A stretch of DNA of 44,585 nt from JAZDEY01 sp043808325 [NCBI: Candidatus Eiseniibacteriota bacterium] (GCA_043808325.1 JAZDEY010000065.1:1-44585), one strand, 5' to 3'. Positions 16,493 to 24,314 are shown, counted from the first letter of the stretch. A program made the numbers and translations. Notes: generated by a model not told the origin, from the sequence alone.

Positions 16493-17545
16493 CTACTGAA
16501 TCTTTCTCACTTGATCCTTGAACATCTCGACATAGGGGTCGGGCCGCGTGAGCGTGCCGAAGGCGGAGAGCGCATCGGCCTTGCAGCCGCCGGCACAGGT
16601 GGTGGCAAGCTGGCAGTCACGGCAGAACTCCGGGATCGCGCTTCCGAACTCCTTCACCTGGCTGCTCCCGGCCACTTCCTTGAAGGGCCGCTCCAACAAA
16701 TTGCCAAGGATGATCTTGGAGCGGTTGCACATGCGGAGGTTCCCCGCGGGGTCAATCGCAAAGTACGAGCCCTCACTGGTAGGATCGTTGAGCGGACACA
16801 GGCCCGAGTAGACCTTCTTGAACCTGGAAAGGTCCACCAGACAGGGCTGAATCTGAACACCAGCGCTCAAGCCCACCCGGTATCGCTCGGCGACCCCTGC
16901 CGCTCGGTCAAGCGCCACTTCAATCTGGCGAGGTTCGGGCACAAGGTCACGCCAGGTATCGATACAGGTCCCACCGCAGGCGACCCGATTGAAAAGCAGC
17001 CACTCCACTCCGAGGAGGGCATTCACTTCGACCGTATCCTTGAAAGTGGCGATGTTCTCCTTGGTAGCAACGAAAACCGTTGTTACACGCCCGCCGAGTT
17101 TCTTGACGTTCATGATGGCGTCGATCACTTCGTCGAAATTGCCGGTACGCCCGGCCAGACGATCATGAATCTGCTGGTTGTTGCTGTGAAGCGAGACCTC
17201 AAAATACTTGATGCCGCTATCGAGGCACCGCTGAACAGTCGGCACGTCAAGCAGGGCGCCGTTGCTTATGAGCACCGGCTCCACGCCCCGCGAGGCCATG
17301 AACGAGAAGATCTCAAAGAGGCCCTGCTTGAGCAGCGGCTCCCCACCCGTAACACCGATGTGCTTGCACCCCGTCCCGCCTATCGCCCTGTCGAGGACAG
17401 CTATGGCGTCTTCGGTCGAGAGCTCGTGCTGCGGGTAGTCTGGGTCTTCCTTCCAGACGTTATAGCAGAAGACGCAATCATTCTGGCAGCTCTTGGTGAC
17501 CTCAAAGAGAAGATACTTGTGGTTTCGGCGGCCGTCATCGTTCAT
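16493..17545 (-). CDS. Radical SAM/SPASM peptide-modifying enzyme, copy 2
   Basis: A 350-residue radical-SAM enzyme. The [4Fe-4S] SAM cluster motif is Cys20-Cys24-Cys27 (CQNDCVFC), followed by TGGEP at 66-70. The C-terminal SPASM domain has Cys235, 250, 273, 308, 311, 317 and 321 for auxiliary clusters. The last SPASM cysteine of its paralog (Cys333 there, in AHLCYG) is replaced by Ala-Phe here (ALSAFG), so the cluster ligation may differ. SPASM enzymes such as PqqE and sactisynthases make carbon-carbon or thioether links in precursor peptides. The ATG at 17545 overlaps the end of the upstream paralog by 11 bases, so the two are translationally coupled. Substrate: most likely the two PWxCF peptides encoded upstream, by inference from position. 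Confidence 0.85.
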   Translation of the reverse strand: MNDDGRRNHKYLLFEVTKSCQNDCVFCYNVWKEDPDYPQHELSTEDAIAVLDRAIGGTGCKHIGVTGGEPLLKQGLFEIFSFMASRGVEPVLISNGALLDVPTVQRCLDSGIKYFEVSLHSNNQQIHDRLAGRTGNFDEVIDAIMNVKKLGGRVTTVFVATKENIATFKDTVEVNALLGVEWLLFNRVACGGTCIDTWRDLVPEPRQIEVALDRAAGVAERYRVGLSAGVQIQPCLVDLSRFKKVYSGLCPLNDPTSEGSYFAIDPAGNLRMCNRSKIILGNLLERPFKEVAGSSQVKEFGSAIPEFCRDCQLATTCAGGCKADALSAFGTLTRPDPYVEMFKDQVRKIQ

Positions 17546-18656
17546 GGGCGACCTTTCCGGGTTCCATCGCTTTGAGCTTGAGGAGCGAGGGCCCGGTCTT
17601 GTCTGCCCTGGCCTTCCAGACGCGCAGATAGGGATCCTCGGCCTCGAAGGACCCGTAGCACAGATGGGCCGATGACCGGCAGCCGCCCCGGCAGATCGTA
17701 GCAACAGCGCAATCGCGGCAGTACTCCGGGAGGGTCTCCACGAAGTCCTTCAGGAACTTGGCTCTGGTGATTTCTCTGAAGGATTTCTCAAAGAGATTCC
17801 CCAGAATGTGGGGCGAGTGACTGCACACCTTGAGATTTCCCACGGGATCGATCGCAAACAGAGTGTGCTCCGAGTTGCCGACGGTGCAAAAGCCCGGTGT
17901 TATGTGCTCATGTTCCGAGACGTTTACCAGGCAGGGCAGAATCGGCGTTGAGATCGAGATCGCGATGGGATAACGCTTGGCAACCTCGCTCGCCGCGCCC
18001 AGGGCCTGCTCGAGCATATCGGGGGGCGGCAGAAGCTCCTGCCACCGGGTCATTGCGGCCCCGCCGGGCACGAACCGGCCGAGAGCCACGTTGCGGACGC
18101 CCAGAAGCACGTTGAGCTCCAGGGCGCCGCGAAAGGCCCCGATGTTCTCGCGCACTGCCACAAAGAAGGTATAAACCGTGCCTTTCTGGTTTCGGATGTT
18201 GAGGATACCCTCCACAGCCTTATCGAAGGCTTCGCTGCCGACCAGACGGTCGTGCATGTCGCGCTGGTCGCTCAAGAGGGACACCTGGAAGACGTCGACA
18301 CCCTCCGCGACGCACTTTTCCGCCATATCCTTGGTGAGCAAGGTGCCGTTGGTCACAAGCCCGACCTTCACCTTCTTCTTCTTGATGAACCTGATTACTT
18401 CGAAGATGTCTTCCCGCAAGAGCGGCTCGCCCCCGGAGAGCGTGATCTCATCGCAACCGGTCTCGTCGATCAGCTTGTTGAGCAGCCGCAGCGACTGCCC
18501 GGTTGCAATCTCTCCGGTATCGTGCTCCTCACCGATCTTCCATGCGTTGTAGCAGAACTGGCAGCGCAGATTGCACGACCTCGAGATTTCGTAGGTGAAA
18601 CTCAGTTTCGCAGGTGCCTTCGGCAAAACGCGTACCCCCGGCTTCAAATCCTCCAC
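17535..18656 (-). CDS. Radical SAM/SPASM peptide-modifying enzyme, copy 1
   Basis: A 373-residue enzyme with Cys28-Cys32-Cys35 (CNLRCQFC) binding the SAM cluster, SGGEP at 74-78, and a full SPASM set at Cys242, 257, 278, 313, 316, 322, 326 and 333. It is paralogous to the gene that overlaps its 3' end; both share FCYN.WK after the cluster motif and a GN[LF]L[FE]..F.E segment in the SPASM region. It begins 91 bases after the second precursor peptide gene, which strongly suggests that peptide is its substrate. Start: GTG at 18656 with GAGG six bases upstream. The reaction (thioether, aryl-alkyl or Cys-centred crosslink) cannot be read from sequence. No PqqD-like domain is attached; that domain sits on the membrane protease of the same operon. 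Confidence 0.87.
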   Translation of the reverse strand: MEDLKPGVRVLPKAPAKLSFTYEISRSCNLRCQFCYNAWKIGEEHDTGEIATGQSLRLLNKLIDETGCDEITLSGGEPLLREDIFEVIRFIKKKKVKVGLVTNGTLLTKDMAEKCVAEGVDVFQVSLLSDQRDMHDRLVGSEAFDKAVEGILNIRNQKGTVYTFFVAVRENIGAFRGALELNVLLGVRNVALGRFVPGGAAMTRWQELLPPPDMLEQALGAASEVAKRYPIAISISTPILPCLVNVSEHEHITPGFCTVGNSEHTLFAIDPVGNLKVCSHSPHILGNLFEKSFREITRAKFLKDFVETLPEYCRDCAVATICRGGCRSSAHLCYGSFEAEDPYLRVWKARADKTGPSLLKLKAMEPGKVAHER

Positions 18657-18747
18657 CGCGGCCTCGCCGGCCTTCCGACAGCCAAGGAGAAGGGAATGCG
18701 GCAGTCAACACTTAAGAGTATGCTTCTAGAATCCGTCCTGCCTCAGA

Positions 18748-18882
18748 TTAGATGTGAGGCATGAAGCATAGCCACGGCCTGGTGGCAACTTTGTCCTCGA
18801 GCTCCTCTACCTCGAGCTCCTCGAGAAGCTTCCTGCGGAGCTCGTCGTTCCTAAGGGCATCCAAGATCAGCTGCTTGCTCAT
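18748..18882 (-). CDS. RiPP precursor peptide 2, core PWLCFMPHI
   Basis: A 44-residue peptide read from ATG 18882 to TAA 18748, with an AAAGGTGGTG ribosome-binding site. It begins MSKQLILDALRNDELR, continues through an acidic helical stretch (LLEELEVEELE) and VATR, and ends with PWLCFMPHI. It is identical at 30 of 44 positions to the peptide at 19026-19160, with no insertions. The leader (residues 1-29) is more conserved than the end (36-44), where only Pro36, Trp37, Cys39, Phe40 and Pro42 are shared. That leader/core pattern is typical of ribosomally made, modified peptides. It lies between two B12-type and two SPASM-type radical-SAM genes. Function of the product unknown. Confidence 0.85.
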   Translation of the reverse strand: MSKQLILDALRNDELRRKLLEELEVEELEDKVATRPWLCFMPHI

Positions 18883-19025
18883 TCACGTCACCACCTTTCG
18901 AGGATGTTTCCTGTCAGGCACCACTCGATCAAAACCTTGAATCTGCCGCATCCCTCCTGCCTTAGCACCAATCCTTGCGTATCATGGTGGCACGCGACCC
19001 AATCACGCCAAACCCGGCCTGGGAA

Positions 19026-19160
19026 CTACCAAGCCGGTCTAAAGCAAATCCAAGGCTTCGCTGCGACTCTCTCCTCGAGCTCCTCGACTTCGAGCTCCTC
19101 AAGAAGGTGTTTTCTCAGCTCATCGTTGTTGAGGGCTTCCATGATCAGATCCTTGCTCAT
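19026..19160 (-). CDS. RiPP precursor peptide 1, core PWICFRPAW
   Basis: A 44-residue peptide read from ATG 19160 to TAG 19026. It has a near-perfect ribosome-binding site, GGAGGTGATC, five bases upstream, suggesting high translation, as expected for a substrate peptide. The leader begins MSKDLIMEALNNDELR, runs through LLEELEVEELE and VAAK, and the core is PWICFRPAW. The leader should form an amphipathic acidic helix that could bind the PqqD-like domain encoded upstream in the operon. The core has two Trp, one Cys, one Phe and two Pro; Trp37, Cys39 and Phe40 are plausible modification sites. The second copy lies 143 bases downstream on the same strand. I know of no described family with this core motif, but could not search. 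Confidence 0.87.
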   Translation of the reverse strand: MSKDLIMEALNNDELRKHLLEELEVEELEERVAAKPWICFRPAW

Positions 19161-19267
19161 CCAGATCACCTCCTCAGACAACTTCACTTGCCGACACAAT
19201 CAGTCCCCGCCGGTCGCGTGCCGCCCACTGTCGGGACCAATCTTGAGATTCATCGTTCTTGCAATCC

Positions 19268-20653
19268 TCAGACCGCGATTCCGAACTTCTCACAGAATTT
19301 CTCGAGATATCGCGCCTTCTCCTCGATGCCGTCGCTCCTTATGTAGTAGAAGCCTTCGAATATGTCCGGATACGTCTTTATCATGCTTTTGAATTCCGCA
19401 GGCAGCTCGGCTCGTTTGCGGCTCATTCCCGGCGTGATGTTGCCAAGCGAGGCAAACACCGAACACAGCTTGTCCGAGAACCCGAGCCTGTCACGGTACT
19501 CGATTCCCAGGCGCGAAAGCGGCATCGGGGAGAGCAGTTTGAGGCCCGCCATCGCACCCAGGTGCCACATGGAGACCACGCTGAAGATTGTGCTCTTGAA
19601 ATCATCCATGGTCTCAAAGGGAAAGCCCCATATGTATGATGTTACTATCTTCTTCATGTGCTTGGTGGCCATCTCGACCTTTTGCGTGGCCTGCTCGATG
19701 GTGAACCTCTTGTTGATCTTGGCGAGCACGCTGTCAGATCCGGATTCGATCCCAAGGAACAGGGCGTCGCAGCCGGCAGCGGCCATCCTCCCCAAGAGTT
19801 CTTCATCGAGGGTGTCCACCCGCGACAGACATGACCACTTAAGGCCCAGGGGTGTGATTTCCCTGAGCAGGGTCTCGGTCCGGCTTCTCTGAAGCGTGAA
19901 GGTGTCATCGGCGAAACTCACGCGCCCGAGCCCGTAGGTCTTCTTCAAGAGCTCGAGCTCCTCCATAACATTCTCCACACTCCGCAAGACCACGCGATTG
20001 CCCCACAGCGGTCCGACGTCACAGAAGGCGCAATTGAACGGGCAGCCACGGCCCGAGACCACGGCAAATCTGGTGTAATCGGCCATCCTCACGGCGTGAT
20101 ACGCAGGCATCGGGATCTCGTCGAGGTTCTTGAATCGGGGGCGAGCCGGGTTCTCGCAAGCCGAGCCATTGCTGCGGTAGGTGATACCCAGGACCGATGC
20201 AAGGTCGGCCTCAGTCTTCAGGGCCTGCACCAACTCAACCAGGGTAGCCTCTCCCTCTCCTTTCGCCACAACATCTATCCAAGGCATCGAGTCCACTATC
20301 GCCTTCGCGGCTCCCGAAGGTCCGGGCCCGCCTAGAATGATCTTGTGCTCGGAATGGCTCTCCTTGAAGCGCTTGGTTCCGAGTAGCACGAAGGGCAGCA
20401 TGGAGACCATGCAGCTTACGCCCAGAATCGGGGCCGAGTCCGCGAGAAAATCCTGGAAGGCATCAAGGCTCAAGGGATACTCGTACTTGGAACAGAAGAG
20501 TTGATAGTCCCGGAAATCAACCCGGTAGCCGGCTTGCTCGAGGGCCGAAACAAGATAGAGAGCACCCAGGGGAAGGTATACGTCCTTCTGCTTCTCGACC
20601 TCTGAAGGCATCGGAAGCGAAACATTGACCAATGTCAGATCGTATTCCGACAA
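19268..20653 (-). CDS. B12-binding radical SAM enzyme, copy 2
   Basis: A 461-residue class-B-type radical-SAM protein. Residues 1-150 form a Rossmann-like cobalamin-binding domain (LPLGALYLVSALEQAGY, IILGGPGPSG, VVAKGEGEATLVEL). The radical-SAM core follows, with Cys204-Cys208-Cys211 (CPFNCAFC), then FADDTFTL and GIESGSDSVL. Enzymes with this layout often methylate unreactive carbons using methylcobalamin, but others do ring contraction or other chemistry. The protein is a clear paralog of the next gene upstream; the two overlap by 19 bases, so translation is coupled. The first precursor peptide begins 107 bases after its stop. By position the substrate is probably one or both peptides. Confidence 0.85.
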   Translation of the reverse strand: MSEYDLTLVNVSLPMPSEVEKQKDVYLPLGALYLVSALEQAGYRVDFRDYQLFCSKYEYPLSLDAFQDFLADSAPILGVSCMVSMLPFVLLGTKRFKESHSEHKIILGGPGPSGAAKAIVDSMPWIDVVAKGEGEATLVELVQALKTEADLASVLGITYRSNGSACENPARPRFKNLDEIPMPAYHAVRMADYTRFAVVSGRGCPFNCAFCDVGPLWGNRVVLRSVENVMEELELLKKTYGLGRVSFADDTFTLQRSRTETLLREITPLGLKWSCLSRVDTLDEELLGRMAAAGCDALFLGIESGSDSVLAKINKRFTIEQATQKVEMATKHMKKIVTSYIWGFPFETMDDFKSTIFSVVSMWHLGAMAGLKLLSPMPLSRLGIEYRDRLGFSDKLCSVFASLGNITPGMSRKRAELPAEFKSMIKTYPDIFEGFYYIRSDGIEEKARYLEKFCEKFGIAV

Positions 20654-22032
20654 GGGACGGTATCCTCCATCTGCCAGTAGCGGCCAAGCGACCGCACGAT
20701 TTCGGTTTTCCTCTCAAAACCGTCCGTGGGAAAGCCGTAGAATGATGGGAAGATCTTTGGGAACGTCCTCACCAGATCGATTACCTCTGGCGGACAGCCC
20801 GCCACCTGGAAGGGCTCGCGGCCCGAATATGAACCGGCCTCGTCGAGCCATCGAATGTCCTCGCCGTATTGCTCATAAAGGGGCATCAGCGGGAACGGAG
20901 CGAGCCGGTTCAAGCGGCTATCGACCCCAATCTGCGAGAGATAAACCATCAAGAGCAGCGTCCTCATCAAATCCTGTTCGGTCTCAAACGGGAATCCCCA
21001 GATAAAGGATGCCACGGGCTTCATGTACTCAAGAGTGAGTGTAAGCGCTTCCAGGGCCTCGCCGACCGTGAAGTCCTTATTCACCTCGTCGAGGACTCTG
21101 TCGGAACCCGACTCGATTCCGAAGAACATGGCCTCACACCCGCTGGAGGCCATCTCAGCGAGCAAGTCCCGCGTGACAAGATTAACTCTACCGGTGCACG
21201 ACCACTTGATGTCCAGGCCGTCGTGCTTGAGTCTGCCGCAGAACTCCATCACCTTGTCCCGACCTAGCACGAAGGTCTCATCGGTAAACTCGAAATGCCG
21301 CCGGCCATACTTGCCCTTGAGCAACTTGATCTCATCGACGATGCTATCGACACTGCGCTGGAAATTCTTCCTCTGCCACATCGGCGCCACGTCGCAGAAG
21401 GTGCAGCGATAAGGGCAGCCCCGCGAGAAGACGATATTGGCCATCGGATAGTCCTCGACCTTCACGGCTTCATAGAGCGGCAGGGGAAGCTGGTCGAGGT
21501 CTCGTATCCTTTCCCTCGCAGGTGTGAGGCAGGCCTCGGTTCCGTCCCGGAAGCAGATGCCCTGAATCTGGCCGAGTGCCCGGCGGCCCGGGGCCCTGCC
21601 ACCCGGGGCCCTGCCACCATCGCAGAGGCACTCCACGAGCTCGAGCATCGTGTGTTCTCCCTCGCCCACGACCACAATATCTATGAAGGGAAAACTCCGG
21701 ATCAGCTCGCGTGCCACACCGGTGGGCCCCGGGCCGCCGAGGATCACCGTCTTCTCGGGGTTGGCTGCTTTGAATTGCGCGAGCGCCGCAACCACAAAGG
21801 GCAGGGTATCGCTCATGCAGCTTATACCCACGACGCCCGCCGACCCCGTGAGATGAGAGCGGATAAGGGCAGGCTCGAGCTGCCAGTAGGAGTCTCGAGT
21901 GCACGTAGCGAAGTCCACCCCATAGCCGGCTCGGCGGAGGACCGCGGCGATATAGAGCGCACCGACGGGGATGGTTCTAGGGTTGCTTACACCGACATGG
22001 ACCAGAGTCACATCGGGGGGTCCGGTCTTCAA
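20635..22032 (-). CDS. B12-binding radical SAM enzyme, copy 1
   Basis: A 465-residue protein with a cobalamin-binding domain (IPVGALYIAAVLRRAGY, VILGGPGPTG, VVVGEGEHTML) followed by the radical-SAM motif Cys206-Cys210-Cys213 (CPYRCTFC), FTDETFVLG and GIESGSDRVL. It starts at TTG 22032, overlapping the TGA of the TPR gene by four bases, with GGAGGG seven bases upstream. It overlaps the next paralog by 19 bases. Between the B12 domain and the core lies a short Arg/Gly/Pro/Ala insertion (GGRAPGGRAPGRR) made by a perfect 15-base duplication. The likely role is methylation or another radical modification of the precursor peptides. Confidence 0.85.
   Translation of the reverse strand: MKTGPPDVTLVHVGVSNPRTIPVGALYIAAVLRRAGYGVDFATCTRDSYWQLEPALIRSHLTGSAGVVGISCMSDTLPFVVAALAQFKAANPEKTVILGGPGPTGVARELIRSFPFIDIVVVGEGEHTMLELVECLCDGGRAPGGRAPGRRALGQIQGICFRDGTEACLTPARERIRDLDQLPLPLYEAVKVEDYPMANIVFSRGCPYRCTFCDVAPMWQRKNFQRSVDSIVDEIKLLKGKYGRRHFEFTDETFVLGRDKVMEFCGRLKHDGLDIKWSCTGRVNLVTRDLLAEMASSGCEAMFFGIESGSDRVLDEVNKDFTVGEALEALTLTLEYMKPVASFIWGFPFETEQDLMRTLLLMVYLSQIGVDSRLNRLAPFPLMPLYEQYGEDIRWLDEAGSYSGREPFQVAGCPPEVIDLVRTFPKIFPSFYGFPTDGFERKTEIVRSLGRYWQMEDTVPCRNTI
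21588..21617 (-). repeat. Perfect 15-base tandem duplication inside B12 radical-SAM copy 1
   Basis: CCGGGGCCCTGCCAC occurs twice in direct succession (21588-21602 and 21603-21617). On the minus strand it encodes a repeated RAPG-type loop between the cobalamin-binding and radical-SAM domains. The frame is kept. Confidence 0.9.
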
Positions 22033-22874
22033 GACTTCCCTCCGTCGGTGCGCGCATCCTCCGCGAGCCCGCCGAGCTCGAGCGCTCGCCGCATGTGCTC
22101 CTCGGCTCCGGCCTCGTTGCCCTGCTCAAAACAGGCCAGGGCAAGCTTGCGCTGGGTGCTCGCGTGGTCAGGATCGATCGCGACCGCTCGCGCCAACACC
22201 ACGGCAGCGTCCTCGAATCGCCGCGCCTTGATGTGGAGAGTGCCCAGATTCCGCAGACCGGAGAGCAGACCTGGATCGATCCCAAGAGCTATCTTGAGCG
22301 CGGCCTCCGCCCGGTCGAGCCGGCCCATTGCCAGATATGACGTGCCCAGATTGACATGCAGGTGCGGGTCCCGCGGGCGCACGACAGCCGCTTGTTCGAA
22401 TTCGCAAGCGGCCTCAGCGTAGCGTCGCTGCGCGTAGTAAGCACGCCCCAATTCCTGACGGAGTAACCACGCCTCAGACGAGTCAGGGTTCTTATCAAGA
22501 CCGGTGCGAAATGATTTGATGGCGTGACCCGGATTGCCCTGCTGTGCGTGGAGCCGGCCTTGCGCTCGCCAGATACGCAGAACCTGCGGCATCCCATCCA
22601 GGGCTCGCGCAAGACGGGTGAGTGCTTCGGCGGGCTTGCCATTCTCGGCGCACACCAGGCCTAGGCAGTAGTGGGCCGACCAGTAGTCGGCCCTGTCCCG
22701 AAGGGCCCGGCGGAAGCATCCCTCGGCCTCGTCCAACCTGCCCAGGGCCGCGGCGCCGACGCCGCAAGCGTAGCACGCCTCCGGGCTTTCAGCCCGGGCT
22801 CCGAGCGCCGCCTTGAACTCCGTGAAGGTTCTATCGAGCACAACATCTACCCGCGAGAAGACCACGTCGTGCAC
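22029..22874 (-). CDS. TPR-repeat protein of the RiPP operon
   Basis: A 281-residue protein made almost entirely of tetratricopeptide repeats, about seven 34-residue units. Examples are GAAALGRLDEAEGCFRRAL, LGRAYYAQRRYAEAACEFEQA, LGTSYLAMGRLDRAEAALKIA and LGTLHIKARRFEDAAVVLARA. No signal peptide or catalytic motif is visible, so it is probably a cytoplasmic scaffold. It is followed with a four-base overlap by a B12 radical-SAM gene, so it belongs to the operon. A role in holding enzymes or precursor peptides together is an inference. Start: GTG at 22874 with GAGG seven bases upstream. Reading on to an ATG at 22991 is possible but adds a stretch that does not look like protein. Confidence 0.75.
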   Translation of the reverse strand: MHDVVFSRVDVVLDRTFTEFKAALGARAESPEACYACGVGAAALGRLDEAEGCFRRALRDRADYWSAHYCLGLVCAENGKPAEALTRLARALDGMPQVLRIWRAQGRLHAQQGNPGHAIKSFRTGLDKNPDSSEAWLLRQELGRAYYAQRRYAEAACEFEQAAVVRPRDPHLHVNLGTSYLAMGRLDRAEAALKIALGIDPGLLSGLRNLGTLHIKARRFEDAAVVLARAVAIDPDHASTQRKLALACFEQGNEAGAEEHMRRALELGGLAEDARTDGGKS

Positions 22875-23031
22875 GAGCGCCTCACATCCCTGTAAGGTGC
22901 CTTGTCCGGTTGGAATTCCGATCGGAATCCGCCCCACCCACGGAGTAGTAAACCACAGAATCCGATGATTGTCAAGATGGATTGGGCACACCGGAGATCC
23001 CCACTAACCCATTGAGGTTGCGCGTGTTGCA

Positions 23032-24153
23032 TTATCTGATAATCGACAGAATGAAGGACCCTATCTTGAATACCACAAACACCAGGAGCCCCACCGAATA
23101 AGCACCCGCCAATACGCCATAGACGAGATAGATTCTCTTCTCCCGCGGGGTGGTCTCGCGGACTTGCCGGCCGGCCCGAGAGAACCGGCCTTTGACCTTC
23201 GATCCGAGGTAGGCAAAGGCGCGCCTGCGTAGATTGGGGATCTCAAGATAATCGCTCAGCAGATAATAGCCGTCCAGTTTGATCAGGGGATTGAAATTGA
23301 AGAGAGCCGTGAGCCCTGCGACCGCGATGGTGATCGCACAGGCATCGCTCAGCCAGGTTTCGCGGCCGACCGCAAGCCACACGACGGCAGCAATGCCGTA
23401 GATCACCAGCTGAAAGAAGGTGCCGGCCGCGGAGACCCAGAGTCGCCTAGCCTTGGCTTTGAAGAGCCAGGCGTCGCTGACGTTGCAGTAAAAGGCCGGC
23501 ACCAGATAGATCAAGAGAAAGCCTATTTCATGAACCTTGCCGCCATAGTGCTTGCAGGTAAGCCCATGGGCAAACTCGTGAAGAGTCGTCACCACCGCCA
23601 CCACCAGAATGAAGGTGGGTATCGACTCCGGACGGAAAAGGTCTCTCGCCTGGGCTGCGTAGGCGTCCCACTTGTAGCTTGTTATGGCCACTGCAACCAG
23701 AGTGATCGCACTCACAAGGACCACGAACTGCCAGGTGAAGAAGAACCTGCTGCGAGGTAGCAGTACACTTAGGAGCCTATCGGGATCAATCGCCTTGAGC
23801 CTGAGATGGAGCAGCCTGCCCAAGCCCCGGTCTTCGGAGCCGGCCTGCCGCTGCGCCCTGGCGAGATCTCTTGCCGGGAGGCCGGTCTCCACCAGACACA
23901 GATCGGTTATGCGCTCGATGAATCGCTCGATGCTCGGACCGGAAGGGGCAGTGTCGAATTCCTCCCGGAATCTCGCCTGAATCTCATCGAGCGGGGTCTT
24001 GCCATCGAGCCGCCGGGCGATAAAGTACTCATGGCTCTTCAGCCGGAAGAACTTCCTGGTGATCGGGTCCTTGATGACATAGTAGGTCTCGTCACCCTGG
24101 ACCAGTTCGCTTACGACCAGGTCTTCACGGAGTTTCGGATATTCGCTGCGCAT
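23032..24153 (-). CDS. PqqD-like (RRE) domain fused to a site-2-type membrane metalloprotease
   Basis: A 373-residue protein. Residues 1-90 resemble PqqD, the RiPP recognition element that grips leader peptides (VVSELVQGDETYYVIKDP, FRLKSHEYFIARRLDG, DEIQARFREEF). The rest is an M50 (site-2) membrane protease: about six hydrophobic segments, the zinc motif HEFAH (192-196) and the second motif NPLIKLDG (288-295) with the third zinc ligand Asp294. M50 proteins occur in the YydFGHIJ epipeptide operon of Bacillus (YydH), which supports a role in leader removal or maturation. Start: ATG 24153 with a weak GGATG site; a TTG at 24195 is an alternative. It is the first gene of the operon, 157 bases before the TPR gene. 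Confidence 0.85.
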   Translation of the reverse strand: MRSEYPKLREDLVVSELVQGDETYYVIKDPITRKFFRLKSHEYFIARRLDGKTPLDEIQARFREEFDTAPSGPSIERFIERITDLCLVETGLPARDLARAQRQAGSEDRGLGRLLHLRLKAIDPDRLLSVLLPRSRFFFTWQFVVLVSAITLVAVAITSYKWDAYAAQARDLFRPESIPTFILVVAVVTTLHEFAHGLTCKHYGGKVHEIGFLLIYLVPAFYCNVSDAWLFKAKARRLWVSAAGTFFQLVIYGIAAVVWLAVGRETWLSDACAITIAVAGLTALFNFNPLIKLDGYYLLSDYLEIPNLRRRAFAYLGSKVKGRFSRAGRQVRETTPREKRIYLVYGVLAGAYSVGLLVFVVFKIGSFILSIIR

Positions 24154-24219
24154 GGCATCCGCGGCCAGTCTAACCGCAAGTGCCCGCAAGCGCAAGGTCT
24201 TGTGTGGTCACATAATCTG

Positions 24220-24248
24220 TTGCCAATCTTGCCGGTCTTGTATATCAT
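24220..24248 (+). promoter_or_regulatory. Candidate promoter of the metallo-beta-lactamase/MacA/MacB group
   Basis: TTGCCA (24220-24225) and TATCAT (24243-24248) are separated by 17 bases, in the 161-base gap between the divergent RiPP operon and the lactamase-fold gene. No convincing promoter was found on the minus strand of this gap for the RiPP operon itself. Confidence 0.45.
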
Positions 24249-24314
24249 AATGTCGAATTGCGCCATCCCCGTTCTGGAAGTTTCTTTGCCTTTATGTAAT
24301 GGAGGTGATCCCCG

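Noticed and set aside
18884-18952. A 22-codon leftward frame (starting MRQIQGFDRV) ending right before precursor 2, a possible third peptide
   Set aside because: It shares nothing with the two precursors, and the purine-rich GGAGGG directly abuts its ATG with no spacer.
22875-22991. N-terminal extension of the TPR protein to an ATG at 22991
   Set aside because: The extra residues (MCPIHLDNHRILWF...) look unlike the protein and have no ribosome-binding site. The GTG at 22874 has GAGG at good spacing.
24154-24314. Promoter for the RiPP operon on the minus strand
   Set aside because: TATGAT- and TTATGT-like boxes exist, but none has a matching -35 at 16-18 bases, so no site is claimed.
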